Assembly: GCF_016793485.1 (NCBI RefSeq)
Contig: NZ_JAEULZ010000026.1
Span: 78,612-142,611, forward strand
Reading direction: 5' to 3'
Length of the DNA stretch: 64,000 bases
Source: Mesorhizobium sp.
Lineage (GTDB): Bacteria > Pseudomonadota > Alphaproteobacteria > Rhizobiales > Rhizobiaceae
In this document: piece by piece, positions 1-6,067 of the stretch
Numbering within the stretch: position 1 is the first letter of the stretch
Layout: every line of letters begins with the position of its first letter
The notes under the pieces: model-generated
Databases searched by the model: none
Told to the model about the DNA's origin: nothing
Seen by the model: only the letters and a program-made list of their open reading frames with translations
Position numbers and translations under genes: made by a program

Positions 1-647
1 ATGACATTGCCCTTCACCGTCGCCCGGACAACGGAAGCGAACTTCGCAAAAATCTGGTCGGTGTAGCGGTCCTTGAGGGGACTGGCCCTGCGTATCGCCA
101 GCGCCAGCGAATGGCCGTCGCGGAACAGGAAGAACAACAGGTACAGCATAACCCCGAGGCTGACGACGAACTGCAGCGTGCCCTGCCCTATGATGACAGC
201 GCGCGCCGCGAAGGCCTGCGCAAGTTGTCCCATGAAGGATGTCAGGCTGTTCTGAATTTCAGAAATATCGCCAAGCCCCAGAGACTGAAGACCATTGATC
301 ACAAATGTGGGGAGGGCATCATAAATTTGCTGCAGCATCGACGAGACATCGAACTCGCGCGTATCGATGCGTTGATAGAGGCTGGTTGCTTCCTGCGCCA
401 ATGAGGCGAGTACGATCGACCCCGGCAGGACCACAATGCAGATGCAGGCGAGCAGGCTGAGGCCGGCGGCGATGTTCGCGCCCCCGAACCTGTGGAACAG
501 CCGCCGGTATAAAGGCCGGAAAAGGATCGCGAGGATGGTCGCCCACAGAATCGCACCATAGTAAGGGAGCAGCAGCCAGACGAATGCTGCCGTCACGAGC
601 ACGACGGCCGTAACGAAGCTGACGCCTTCTATTGTCGTCTTGCGCAT
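1..647 (-). CDS. AI-2E family transporter, N-terminal part (runs off left edge)
   Basis: About 215 residues are visible from the ATG at 645-647; the gene continues beyond base 1. It begins with two hydrophobic segments (about residues 9-45, containing the YYGAILWA stretch) and a further pair around residues 55-85. A soluble, amphipathic region (about 90-150, with FVINGLQSLGLGD) follows, then more membrane helices ending in LYLLFFLFRDG. This alternation is typical of the AI-2E/YdiK/PerM permease family, inner-membrane exporters of mostly unknown substrate. Only the N-terminal half can be judged, so the substrate is unknown. It is transcribed away from the split tRNA gene. Confidence 0.8.
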   Translation of the reverse strand, partial: MRKTTIEGVSFVTAVVLVTAAFVWLLLPYYGAILWATILAILFRPLYRRLFHRFGGANIAAGLSLLACICIVVLPGSIVLASLAQEATSLYQRIDTREFDVSSMLQQIYDALPTFVINGLQSLGLGDISEIQNSLTSFMGQLAQAFAARAVIIGQGTLQFVVSLGVMLYLLFFLFRDGHSLALAIRRASPLKDRYTDQIFAKFASVVRATVKGNV

Positions 648-1109
648 AGAGGTGCTGTCCTTGTTCCGGCATGACCTCCCTGCCCGTCAGAGGTCGATGG
701 TGATCCTGTAGAAAAGTGTTTGGCCGGAACCTGAGCCTTCAGCGGCTTTACTCCCGGTTTCCCACCAGTTCGCATGCCTGTTGAGAAACTCAAAGGCGGT
801 CCTTACCCCGAAAATCCCTGATAACCATCGCCGTTCGGTCACGCGCTCAGACCTCGTCGCACGTAGACTAAAGCAATGTTTGGACGGAATGAACCGTTCT
901 GCCCGCAACAGACGATGCCGTATGTCGCGCATGTCCAGCTCGCCGGGAAAGAAGCCCCAGCTAATCCCGGCGAGCGACGCCCATGACGCGGACGATTACC
1001 GGCAGACAGCCGGCACGATTTTCGCAGCAAGATACATGCCGGAGAAAGTGCCTCGAAACGAGACACATCAACTCAATACACGAGATACGATCCCGAACAT
1101 GTCAGATAC
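648..1109. other. Intergenic region with nothing recognisable
   Basis: This 462-base stretch lies between the permease start and the 3' end of the disrupted tRNA-Leu. Short open frames exist on both strands, but none has a convincing ribosome-binding site, a recognisable motif, or a protein-like composition. It may hold the permease promoter and the 3' flank of the former tRNA gene. I see no repeat or strong hairpin in it. Confidence 0.5.
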
Positions 1110-1169
1110 TGGTGCGGATGAAGGGACTCGAACCCCCACGCCTTGCGGCACCGGAACCTAAATCCGGGG
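1110..1169 (-). pseudogene. 3' half of disrupted tRNA-Leu(UAG)
   Basis: Read on the minus strand, this contains the anticodon stem-loop core, the long variable arm, the T arm with loop TTCGAGT, the acceptor strand CATCCGC and an encoded ACCA end. The matching 5' part is 2.1 kb away at 3286-3326. The sequence on its 5' side (1170 onward) does not supply a replacement D arm or acceptor strand, so this copy cannot give a mature tRNA. Confidence 0.9.
1154..1169. repeat. Left attachment core (attL/attR), 16-bp direct repeat copy 1
   Basis: GAACCTAAATCCGGGG is identical to 3286-3301 and in the same orientation. On the minus strand it spans the 5' anticodon stem, the whole loop with anticodon UAG, and the start of the 3' stem. 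The anticodon loop is a common crossover site for tyrosine recombinases that use tRNA genes. Confidence 0.9.
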
Positions 1170-1215
1170 TGGAAATCCCGGAGGCTATATAATCCACGGG
1201 GTCGAGGAAAATTGT

Positions 1216-1266
1216 CGGGCACAGTTCAGGCACTCCTCGGGCACACCGGGCACAGTTTCGGGCACA
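1216..1266 (+). repeat. Four CGGGCACA repeats, putative integrase arm sites (left)
   Basis: CGGGCACA occurs at 1216, 1238, 1247 and 1259, all in the same orientation, 47-112 bp inside the left core. The same motif recurs at the other end of the element at 3104-3162. Short direct repeats flanking an attachment core on both sides are typical of arm-type binding sites of tyrosine recombinases. The function is inferred from layout only. Confidence 0.6.
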
Positions 1267-1269
1267 GTC

Positions 1270-1298
1270 TTGCCATAGCCGTTCGGGGCCGGTAGAGG
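1270..1298 (+). promoter_or_regulatory. Candidate promoter of the element-borne tRNA-Leu
   Basis: TTGCCA (1270-1275) and TAGAGG (1293-1298) are separated by 17 bp, with the -10-like box ending 10 bp before the tRNA 5' end at 1309. This is a tentative assignment based on spacing and position. Confidence 0.35.
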
Positions 1299-1308
1299 GG
1301 GCGGCGCT

Positions 1309-1393
1309 GCGGGCGTGGTGGAATTGGTAGACACAGCAGGTTTAGGTCCTGCCGCCGCAAGGTTTGGGGGTTCGAGTCCCTCCGCCCGCACCA
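1309..1393 (+). tRNA. tRNA-Leu (anticodon UAG), carried inside the element
   Basis: This is a complete class II tRNA. The acceptor stem GCGGGCG (1309-1315) pairs with CGCCCGC (1383-1389). The D arm contains GGTAGAC, the anticodon stem GCAGG/CCTGC encloses loop TTTAGGT with anticodon TAG at 1343-1345, and there is a long variable arm, T loop TTCGAGT and encoded CCA (1391-1393). It has the same anticodon as the tRNA gene disrupted by the element, but its anticodon stem differs, so it shares only about six bases (CCTAAA) with the attachment core. It therefore could supply leucine tRNA for CUA-type codons without being a target for the same recombinase. Confidence 0.95.
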
Positions 1394-1621
1394 TCACCAC
1401 CAGTGCTCCTGGTGTCCTCTAGAGTCATACCAGCGAGTGGATACGTTAACCGGGTCCTTGATTAGGCCCGAGCGTATCATGCCCTCGGCCTCCGCGACGG
1501 TGCGAAACGAACCGTGGCTGTCCCATAAGCGGAATGGCCACCGACCTGTCAGCGCCTTGAGGCGGAACCACACTTCGCCGTTCGGATGCCTCCACTCCTC
1601 GATCTTGTATTTGTCAGCCAT
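1394..1621 (-). CDS. Small hypothetical protein of the element (75 aa)
   Basis: The start chosen is the ATG at 1619-1621, preceded by GGAGAC about 10 nt upstream; its stop is immediately next to the 3' end of the element's tRNA. The product, beginning MADKYKIEEWRHPNGEVWF, is a soluble protein with many aromatic and charged residues, resembling a small single-domain phage protein that wraps a beta-rich core (WFRLKALTGRWPFRLWDSHG). A stop/start overlap (TGATG) with the 22-residue frame upstream suggests translational coupling. I do not recognise the family. It is the last gene of a cassette with 1621-1689 and 1686-2144. Confidence 0.6.
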   Translation of the reverse strand: MADKYKIEEWRHPNGEVWFRLKALTGRWPFRLWDSHGSFRTVAEAEGMIRSGLIKDPVNVSTRWYDSRGHQEHWW

Positions 1622-1689
1622 CAGTCGTTGTCTCCATAGAGGACTGGACGCACGCGGCGGCCGGTGTAGGCGAAGTCGTAGTCGTTCAT
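1621..1689 (-). CDS. Very small ORF of the element (22 aa)
   Basis: This frame encodes MNDYDFAYTGRRVRPVLYGD plus two residues. Support is contextual: GGAGGG lies just upstream of its ATG, its start overlaps the stop of the 152-residue gene (ATGA, 1686-1689), and its stop overlaps the next start (TGATG at 1619-1623). Such double overlaps are common in phage gene cassettes and suggest the three frames are translated together. No function can be assigned, and it could be a mere linker for translational coupling. Confidence 0.4.
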   Translation of the reverse strand: MNDYDFAYTGRRVRPVLYGDND

Positions 1690-2144
1690 GCCGAGACCCT
1701 CCGGCCAAACCCGAGGCTGTCCTTCCAGAACGAGAGCTTCAGGAATGGAGACCGGCGAGTGAACGTGTGGTCTGGTGTGAAGTGGTACCATTTGTACCCG
1801 AGCGCGGCGTAGTAGATCGAAATGATGTGCCGGCCGTTCTGCCCAAGGGCGTCGATAGCGGCCCAAGTCAGCGCCGTTCGCCGGCAATAGGACGCCTTAT
1901 GGTACGTCGCTAGGCGGTGGAAAGCCGTCGCAAGGTCGGTGTTGTGGTGCTTGGTCTTGTTCAGCAGATCGCGGGCTCGCTGGTACTCCAGCAACCGCGC
2001 TCCGGCGTCGAAGGAGAAGAACATCGTTGCCGCTACAGCGACGAATGATCCCGGAGCCGGGACTATAGAGGCAACAGAAGTGGACAGCAAAGCGAGGACG
2101 AGCGGCGGCCAGACAGCCGCGATGGAGTGGAGGATCGACTTCAT
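1686..2144 (-). CDS. Hypothetical membrane-anchored phage protein (152 aa)
   Basis: The N-terminus has one or two hydrophobic segments (about residues 8-48, rich in Leu, Val, Ala and Ser). A cytoplasmic or periplasmic soluble part of about 100 residues follows, with YHKASYCRRTALTWAAIDALG and a YKWYHFTPD motif near the C-terminus. This composition is seen in uncharacterised proteins of rhizobial phages, but I cannot name a family. GAAAGG lies upstream of the ATG at 2142-2144. A rho-independent terminator just upstream (2163-2192) separates it from the 53-residue gene, so it probably has its own promoter or relies on readthrough. Confidence 0.6.
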   Translation of the reverse strand: MKSILHSIAAVWPPLVLALLSTSVASIVPAPGSFVAVAATMFFSFDAGARLLEYQRARDLLNKTKHHNTDLATAFHRLATYHKASYCRRTALTWAAIDALGQNGRHIISIYYAALGYKWYHFTPDHTFTRRSPFLKLSFWKDSLGFGRRVSA

Positions 2145-2162
2145 GGCTTACCTTTCGAGGAC

Positions 2163-2192
2163 AAAGAAAAGCCCCCGGTGGAAGCCGAGGGC
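2163..2192 (-). terminator. Rho-independent terminator (minus strand)
   Basis: The stem GCCCCCGGT/GCCGAGGGC at 2171-2192 has one mismatch and a GGAA (plus strand) tetraloop. On the minus strand it is followed by TTTTCTTTG (2170-2162). It would end transcripts coming from the polymerase remnant and the 53-residue gene. Confidence 0.7.
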
Positions 2193-2221
2193 GCTGACGA
2201 AACAGAGAGGTTGATGGGAGG

Positions 2222-2383
2222 CTAAGACGCCTGACGCTTAGCCGAGGACATGCGGTAGTGAATGAAGCCGGCAGCGAGGCCGATGAGCGCACCGATCAGG
2301 TCCGCTCCTGGCACCCACATGGCGGTCAGGCCGAAGATGGACACGACGCCGACGACAATGCCTATGACAATGGAAACGAGCAT
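2222..2383 (-). CDS. Small membrane protein of the element (53 aa)
   Basis: The frame is opened by an ATG at 2381-2383 with GGAGA seven bases upstream. The product starts MLVSIVIGIVVGVVSIFGL and contains a second hydrophobic stretch (LIGALIGLAAGFIHY) before a basic tail (RMSSAKRQAS). Two short transmembrane helices with a basic C-terminus are compatible with a small holin-like or other phage membrane protein. The family is not identifiable from sequence alone. It lies 36 bp downstream of the truncated polymerase gene, so both may sit in one transcript that ends at the terminator at 2163-2192. Confidence 0.6.
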   Translation of the reverse strand: MLVSIVIGIVVGVVSIFGLTAMWVPGADLIGALIGLAAGFIHYRMSSAKRQAS

Positions 2384-2418
2384 GGAAGGTCTCCGATGAG
2401 GAAACCCTTCCTATAACC

Positions 2419-3089
2419 CTACGCGACTCGTTCGAGCAAGGCCACCACGTCGTCCAGCGCTGCGTCGGCTTCAGGAACTTGACGGTCTTCTTGCCGTGCT
2501 TCTCGGAGCCGAACTCCAGCAGGCCGGTGGCCGAGACCATCAGCTCAATCAGCTTCAGGCCGGTCAGGAGCTTGTCGCGGTCAGACCAAGGGTCCCAATC
2601 GTCGCCGTGCTCGCGGAGCATGTGCATGAGGACGCGACGGCGGTGTTCGAGGTGCCCGGTGTTGTCGTCAAGGAAGCCGAGGGTGCCCTTGAAGTTCTGG
2701 GCGTTGTCCACAGCGAACTTCGCCAGACGCTTCTCCAGCTCGACAGTGCTGCCGATCCGGACGGCGAGTCGGGTGAGGTTCTGGTCCTGCGCATAGCCGT
2801 CGAGGATGAACTTGGCCGTGATGAAGGCCAGGGCCTCGGCCTCCAGCCCGCTGAAGAACCGCACGGCGCTGTGTCGCCTCCCTGCCCGGCCAGAGCCGGC
2901 CTCGTCCCGGAACTTCAGGATCGCGGCTGCGGTCGGGTCGATCACAACATCGAGAACGGTCTGCATGGATTTCGAGCGAGTCGCCTCGCCGGCCTCACGG
3001 GCTTCGAGGGCGTTCCTGCGAAATCGGTCTACACCGAGCGAAGCCATACGGGCCTCCAGATCGGCTTGAATTTCCATCATGTCTTGCAC
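2419..3089 (-). pseudogene. T7-type single-subunit RNA polymerase, N-terminal domain remnant
   Basis: Translated from the GTG at 3087-3089 (AAGGAG five bases upstream), about 210 residues match the N-terminal domain of autographivirus RNA polymerases. The order seen is the QADLEARMASLGVDRFRR opening helix, a GRAGRRH segment, EAEALAFITAKFILDG (T7: KPEAVAYITIKTTLACL), then WDPWSDRDKLLTGLKLIELM followed by TGLLEF (T7: WHKEDSIHVGVRCIEMLI then TGMVSL). Near 2458 the frame breaks: reading on with a -1 shift restores the plausible tail DAALDDVVALLERVA and a stop at 2419-2421, as if one CGAC repeat had been lost. The palm, fingers and catalytic aspartates, roughly 550 residues, are absent, so no polymerase can be made. 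An unshifted frame runs on to 2238 without homology. Confidence 0.8.
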
Positions 3090-3103
3090 GGTTTCTCCTT
3101 GGT

Positions 3104-3162
3104 TGGGCACAAGTTCGGGCACACATGGCCTCTCGGTCACGTTTCGTTCTTTTTCGGGCACA
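3104..3162 (+). repeat. Three (C/T)GGGCACA repeats, putative integrase arm sites (right)
   Basis: The copies are at 3104-3111 (TGGGCACA), 3116-3123 and 3155-3162 (both CGGGCACA), in the same orientation as the four copies at the left end and 124-182 bp inside the right core. They sit directly upstream of the polymerase remnant. Confidence 0.6.
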
Positions 3163-3200
3163 CAATCCAGTCCCGGAACCGGGAACACTAATCCGAGCCG

Positions 3201-3222
3201 AAAAACGCCCCAGTTACGGGGC
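3201..3222 (-). terminator. Rho-independent terminator inside the right end of the element
   Basis: GCCCC (3207-3211) pairs with GGGGC (3218-3222) around a six-base loop. On the minus strand it is followed by GTTTTT (3206-3201). It would stop transcripts that enter from the tRNA-Leu promoter, about 100 bases after the truncated tRNA. Confidence 0.65.
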
Positions 3223-3257
3223 TCAAGTCCTTGTTGGGTAAGGGATAGCGCTGTCTA

Positions 3258-3273
3258 GTCCCGCATCCGGGAC
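3258..3273. repeat. Perfect inverted repeat next to the right core
   Basis: GTCCCG-CATC-CGGGAC lies 12 bp inside the right attachment core. It sits where a T arm would fall if the element supplied a new 3' half for the tRNA, but the loop is not a T loop and no matching acceptor strand follows. Confidence 0.5.
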
Positions 3274-3285
3274 AATTCCGTAGCA

Positions 3286-3301
3286 GAACCTAAATCCGGG
3301 G
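3286..3301. repeat. Right attachment core, 16-bp direct repeat copy 2
   Basis: GAACCTAAATCCGGGG is identical to 1154-1169. It joins the tRNA 5' half (3302-3326) to the interior of the element. Confidence 0.9.
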
Positions 3302-3326
3302 CGTCTACCAGTTCCGCCACATCCGC
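3286..3326 (-). pseudogene. 5' half of disrupted tRNA-Leu(UAG)
   Basis: On the minus strand it starts with acceptor strand GCGGATG (3326-3320), complementary to CATCCGC in the 3' half at 1114-1120. The D arm (GGTAGACGC) and the anticodon core follow. The sequence continuing into the element does not form a convincing variable arm, T loop or acceptor strand, so the gene is not restored at this end. Confidence 0.9.
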
Positions 3327-3679
3327 GCCCGCCCGCCAATCCCACGTTGGCCATCATTCTGTCAATCTCAAGGATGACAGCTTGTTCCCGTCTGTGTGAC
3401 GCGAAGAAGTGTTGAAAATCCGCGGCGCGTATGACAAAAGGCGTGTCAATTGTGACGGGAGTGAAAGATCCGCTGCTTGCTGGCTCGGTAAGATAGTTCA
3501 GAAACAACGACTTATCGACAGAAGCACGTGTCCAGCGCCAAGGAATCCGGGCCGTAAGCGGCCGGTTGACTGTGCGTTCTGCCCTCATGACGAACTAGCC
3601 ACTCCGGCACGAATACACCGGCAGGCTGAACGGCGCGGCCGTACAGAATGCGCGGATTCGAGAAACGAAGGTTTTGACG
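3327..3679. other. Intergenic region between tRNA-Leu remnant and tig
   Basis: This 353-base region should hold the leftward promoter of the former tRNA gene and the rightward promoter of tig. On the minus strand, TTGACA at 3365-3360 lies about 34 bp upstream of the tRNA 5' end and could be its -35 box, although a good -10 is not evident. On the plus strand, TTGACT near 3567 could serve tig. No gene is seen. Confidence 0.4.
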
Positions 3680-5152
3680 ATGCAGGTTACCGAGACGCTG
3701 AATTCCGGCCTCAAGCGCGAAATAAAGGTCACCGTTCCGGCCGGCGACATGGAAGCCCGGCTCGTGACGCGGCTTAACGAGATCAAGGACAAGGCCCGCA
3801 TCAACGGCTTCCGTCCGGGCAAAGTGCCGCTGCAGCACCTGCGCAAGGTCTACGGCAAGTCCTTCATGGCCGAGGTTGTGAACGACATCCTGTCGAACCA
3901 GACCCGCCGCATCATTGCCGACCGGGGTGAAAAGGCTGCCATGCAGCCCGAGGTCACGATGACAGAGGACGAGAAGGAAGCAGAGAAAATCCTGGCCGGC
4001 AACGCCGACTTCGAGTTCCAGCTTGCCTACGAGATCATCCCGGCCATCGAGATCAAGGCTGTATCGGACATCGCCGTCACCCGTTCTGTGTATGACGTGC
4101 CGGAGAGCGAGATAGACGACCAGGTAAAGCGCGTCGCCGAATCGACTCGCAGTTACGAAACGAAGGCCGGCAAGGCCGCGGAGGGCGACCGGGTCTCGAT
4201 CGACTATGTCGGCAAGATCGACGGCGTGGCCTTCGATGGCGGCGCGGGCACCGACCAGCCGCTCGTGCTCGGCTCCAAGGAGTTCATCCCCGGTTTCGAG
4301 GACCAGCTTGTCGGCACCAAGGCCGGCGACGAAAAGCAGATCACCGTGACTTTCCCGGAGAACTACCAGGCACCGCATCTGGCCGGCAAGGAAGCCACCT
4401 TCGACGTCACCGTCAAGGAAGTCTCGGCCCCCGGCCCGTTTGAGATCAACGACGAAACGGCCAAGGCGCTCGGCCTGGAATCGCTCGACCGCCTGCGCGA
4501 GATCGTGAAGGGCCAGCTCGAAAGCCAGTTCGGCTCGATCACGCGCCAGAAGGTCAAGCGCCAGTTGCTCGACCAGCTTGATAGCGCCTACCAGTTCGAG
4601 GCCCCCTCCAAGCTTGTGGAAGCCGAATTCACCAACATCTGGAACCAGGTGAACCGCGACCTGCAGGCGGCCGGCCGCACCTTCGCGGACGAGGAAACCA
4701 CAGAGGACGAGGCTCGCGAGGAGTATACCAAGCTCGCCGAGCGTCGTGTCCGCCTCGGCCTGGTGCTGGCGGAGATCGGCGAGAAGGCTGGCGTGACGGT
4801 CGCCGACGAGGAGGTCCAGCGAGCCCTATTCGAAACCATCCGCCGCTTCCCGGCCGACCAGCAGCAGCAGGCGTTCGAATTCTACCGCAATACGCCCGAC
4901 GCGATCACCTCGATCCGCGCACCGCTGTTCGAGGAAAAAGTGATCGACCACCTGCTTGGCCAGGTTTCGGTGACCGACAAGAAGGTCTCGAAGGAAGAAC
5001 TGACCGCCGAGGACGAGGCGGAAGAAACCGCCAAGCCGGCCAAGAAGGCCACAGCCAAGAAGGCGAAGAAGGCCGACGATGCGGCTTCGGAAGAAACTGC
5101 CGAAGCGCCGAAGAAGAAGGCGACCAAGAAGAAGGCCGCCGACGCCGAGTAA
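3680..5152 (+). CDS. tig: Trigger factor (ribosome-associated chaperone, peptidyl-prolyl isomerase)
   Basis: The protein has 490 residues in the usual three-domain order. The N-terminal ribosome-binding domain carries the signature region [16 protein letters not shown] (about residues 41-56). The FKBP-type domain lies around 155-240 ([20 protein letters not shown] and [15 protein letters not shown]), followed by the C-terminal helical chaperone arms. The last 40 residues are a Lys/Ala/Glu-rich tail ([13 protein letters not shown]), a frequent rhizobial extension. ATG 3680 is preferred over TTG 3674 because GAAGG lies seven bases before it. It is preceded by the tRNA-Leu locus and converges on radC. 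Confidence 0.95.
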   Translation: MQVTETLNSGLKREIKVTVPAGDMEARLVTRLNEIKDKARINGFRPGKVPLQHLRKVYGKSFMAEVVNDILSNQTRRIIADRGEKAAMQPEVTMTEDEKEAEKILAGNADFEFQLAYEIIPAIEIKAVSDIAVTRSVYDVPESEIDDQVKRVAESTRSYETKAGKAAEGDRVSIDYVGKIDGVAFDGGAGTDQPLVLGSKEFIPGFEDQLVGTKAGDEKQITVTFPENYQAPHLAGKEATFDVTVKEVSAPGPFEINDETAKALGLESLDRLREIVKGQLESQFGSITRQKVKRQLLDQLDSAYQFEAPSKLVEAEFTNIWNQVNRDLQAAGRTFADEETTEDEAREEYTKLAERRVRLGLVLAEIGEKAGVTVADEEVQRALFETIRRFPADQQQQAFEFYRNTPDAITSIRAPLFEEKVIDHLLGQVSVTDKKVSKEELTAEDEAEETAKPAKKATAKKAKKADDAASEETAEAPKKKATKKKAADAE

Positions 5153-5172
5153 TCGAAGCGTCTCGCTTGCAG

Positions 5173-5201
5173 AAACAGGGCCGCCTAGCGCGGCCCTGTT
5201 T
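5173..5201. terminator. Bidirectional terminator shared by tig and radC
   Basis: AAACAGGGCCGC (5173-5184) pairs perfectly with GCGGCCCTGTTT (5190-5201) around the loop CTAGC. T-rich sequence follows on the plus strand, and the hairpin lies between convergent genes. The radC stop codon (TAG, 5187-5185) is in the loop, so one arm of the hairpin is coding sequence. Confidence 0.8.
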
Positions 5202-6024
5202 CGTTTCGGATTATCCCTTTGCCGCTCATACTGTAATAGCCGTTCTTGCCGATGATTATGTGATCGTGGACGGCCACGCCGAGCCGTTTGCCGGCATCGA
5301 TGATTTCATTGGTCATCGCGATGTCGGCCCGCGACGGCGTCGGATCACCTGACGGATGATTGTGGACAAGGATGATTGCAGTCGACGACAGTTCGAGCGC
5401 TCGCCTGACAACCTCACGCGGATAGGCTGGCGTGTGATCGACCGTACCGACATGCTGCACCTCGTCGGCGATCAGCGCATTCTTCTTGTTGAGGAAGAGT
5501 ATCCGGAACTGTTCCCGCTCCTCGAAGGCCATTGCGGCACGACAATACTCCAGCACCCTGTCCATCAACGACATCACGTCACGGTTCATTATTTGGCCAC
5601 GGATCATGCGGCCGGCGGCTTCTGCGACGATCTTGAGTTCGGTCGCGGATGCAGCTCCCATCCCCTCGACCTCCACAAGCAAATGAGGTGGCGCCCCAAG
5701 AACCTCGGGAAATGACCCAAACCGCTCCAATAGTGCCTTGGCTGTTGGCTTTGTATCGCCCTGGGGGATTGCCCTGTAGAGCAGCAACTCCAGCACCTCA
5801 TAATCGTCCATCTTGTCGCCCGAGCGAGAGAAGCGCTTTCGTAGACGCTTCCGATGGCCGTGATAATGAGGTTTTGCTTTGACAGGCTTGGCTTTGCCAG
5901 ACGTCTGTTTGGTAGATTTCGCGGTCGGGAAAGCTTGTTCCGCAGTAATTTCAGGCTTCAATTGCGGTTGCGGAACAGGGCGCTCCGCAAAGAAACCGCG
6001 CTCGTCGCTGTCCTCTTCTCCCAT
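5185..6024 (-). CDS. radC: RadC family protein (JAB/MPN+ domain)
   Basis: The protein has 279 residues. After a variable, Lys/Gln-rich N-terminus (about 60 residues) comes a helix-hairpin-helix-like part ([19 protein letters not shown]). A JAB1/MPN+ metallo-domain follows, with the [14 protein letters not shown] motif (H-x-H-x7-D) and upstream glutamate in [15 protein letters not shown]. Despite the historic name, RadC proteins have no proven DNA-repair role. ATG 6024 is chosen because GGGGGA precedes it; an in-frame TTG at 6045 is the alternative. It follows map on the same strand with a short gap, as in other rhizobia, so the two are probably co-transcribed. Confidence 0.88.
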   Translation of the reverse strand: MGEEDSDERGFFAERPVPQPQLKPEITAEQAFPTAKSTKQTSGKAKPVKAKPHYHGHRKRLRKRFSRSGDKMDDYEVLELLLYRAIPQGDTKPTAKALLERFGSFPEVLGAPPHLLVEVEGMGAASATELKIVAEAAGRMIRGQIMNRDVMSLMDRVLEYCRAAMAFEEREQFRILFLNKKNALIADEVQHVGTVDHTPAYPREVVRRALELSSTAIILVHNHPSGDPTPSRADIAMTNEIIDAGKRLGVAVHDHIIIGKNGYYSMSGKGIIRNETGPR

Positions 6025-6067
6025 CCAACGTCCCCCGACAGGCAAATACGCCCGACCGGGGAGAATA

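Larger units (their letters stand above)
1154..3301. mobile_element. 2.13-kb integrated element (T7-like phage remnant or satellite) in tRNA-Leu(UAG)
   Basis: The element is bounded by two perfect 16-bp copies of GAACCTAAATCCGGGG (1154-1169 and 3286-3301). This is the anticodon stem-loop of a tRNA-Leu(UAG) gene whose 5' half lies outside the right copy and whose 3' half lies outside the left copy; joining the two gives a complete 85-nt tRNA. Inside are clustered CGGGCACA repeats near both ends, an intact tRNA-Leu(UAG), four small minus-strand genes and the N-terminal remnant of a T7-type RNA polymerase. No integrase, capsid or packaging gene is present. The simplest reading is site-specific integration by a tyrosine recombinase followed by loss of most of the phage. 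A non-autonomous satellite is the alternative. Confidence 0.85.

Noticed and set aside
687-1066. Small proteins between the permease and the tRNA remnant
   Set aside because: The overlapping frames on both strands are rich in Arg and Ser and lack ribosome-binding sites, typical of random frames in high-GC DNA.
1216-3162. CGGGCACA repeats as phage RNA polymerase promoters
   Set aside because: T7-type promoters are about 20 bp, precede genes and are spaced widely. These are 8-bp motifs clustered within 50-60 bp at both ends of the element, which suits recombinase arm sites.
2238-3188. A full 316-residue protein read straight through the polymerase remnant
   Set aside because: The last 70 residues after the frame break are low-complexity Arg/His-rich without homology and overlap the well-supported 53-residue gene, so the frame is a consequence of the shift.
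1154-3301. Group I intron in the tRNA-Leu anticodon loop
   Set aside because: Bacterial tRNA-Leu introns sit in this loop, but they do not create 16-bp direct repeats. The insert also has protein genes, a second tRNA and phage homology, with no recognisable intron core.
1110-3326. Functional split tRNA joined in trans
   Set aside because: Trans-spliced tRNA halves are known from archaea, not bacteria. The two halves here carry the same duplicated core rather than complementary leader/trailer sequences, so integration explains them better.
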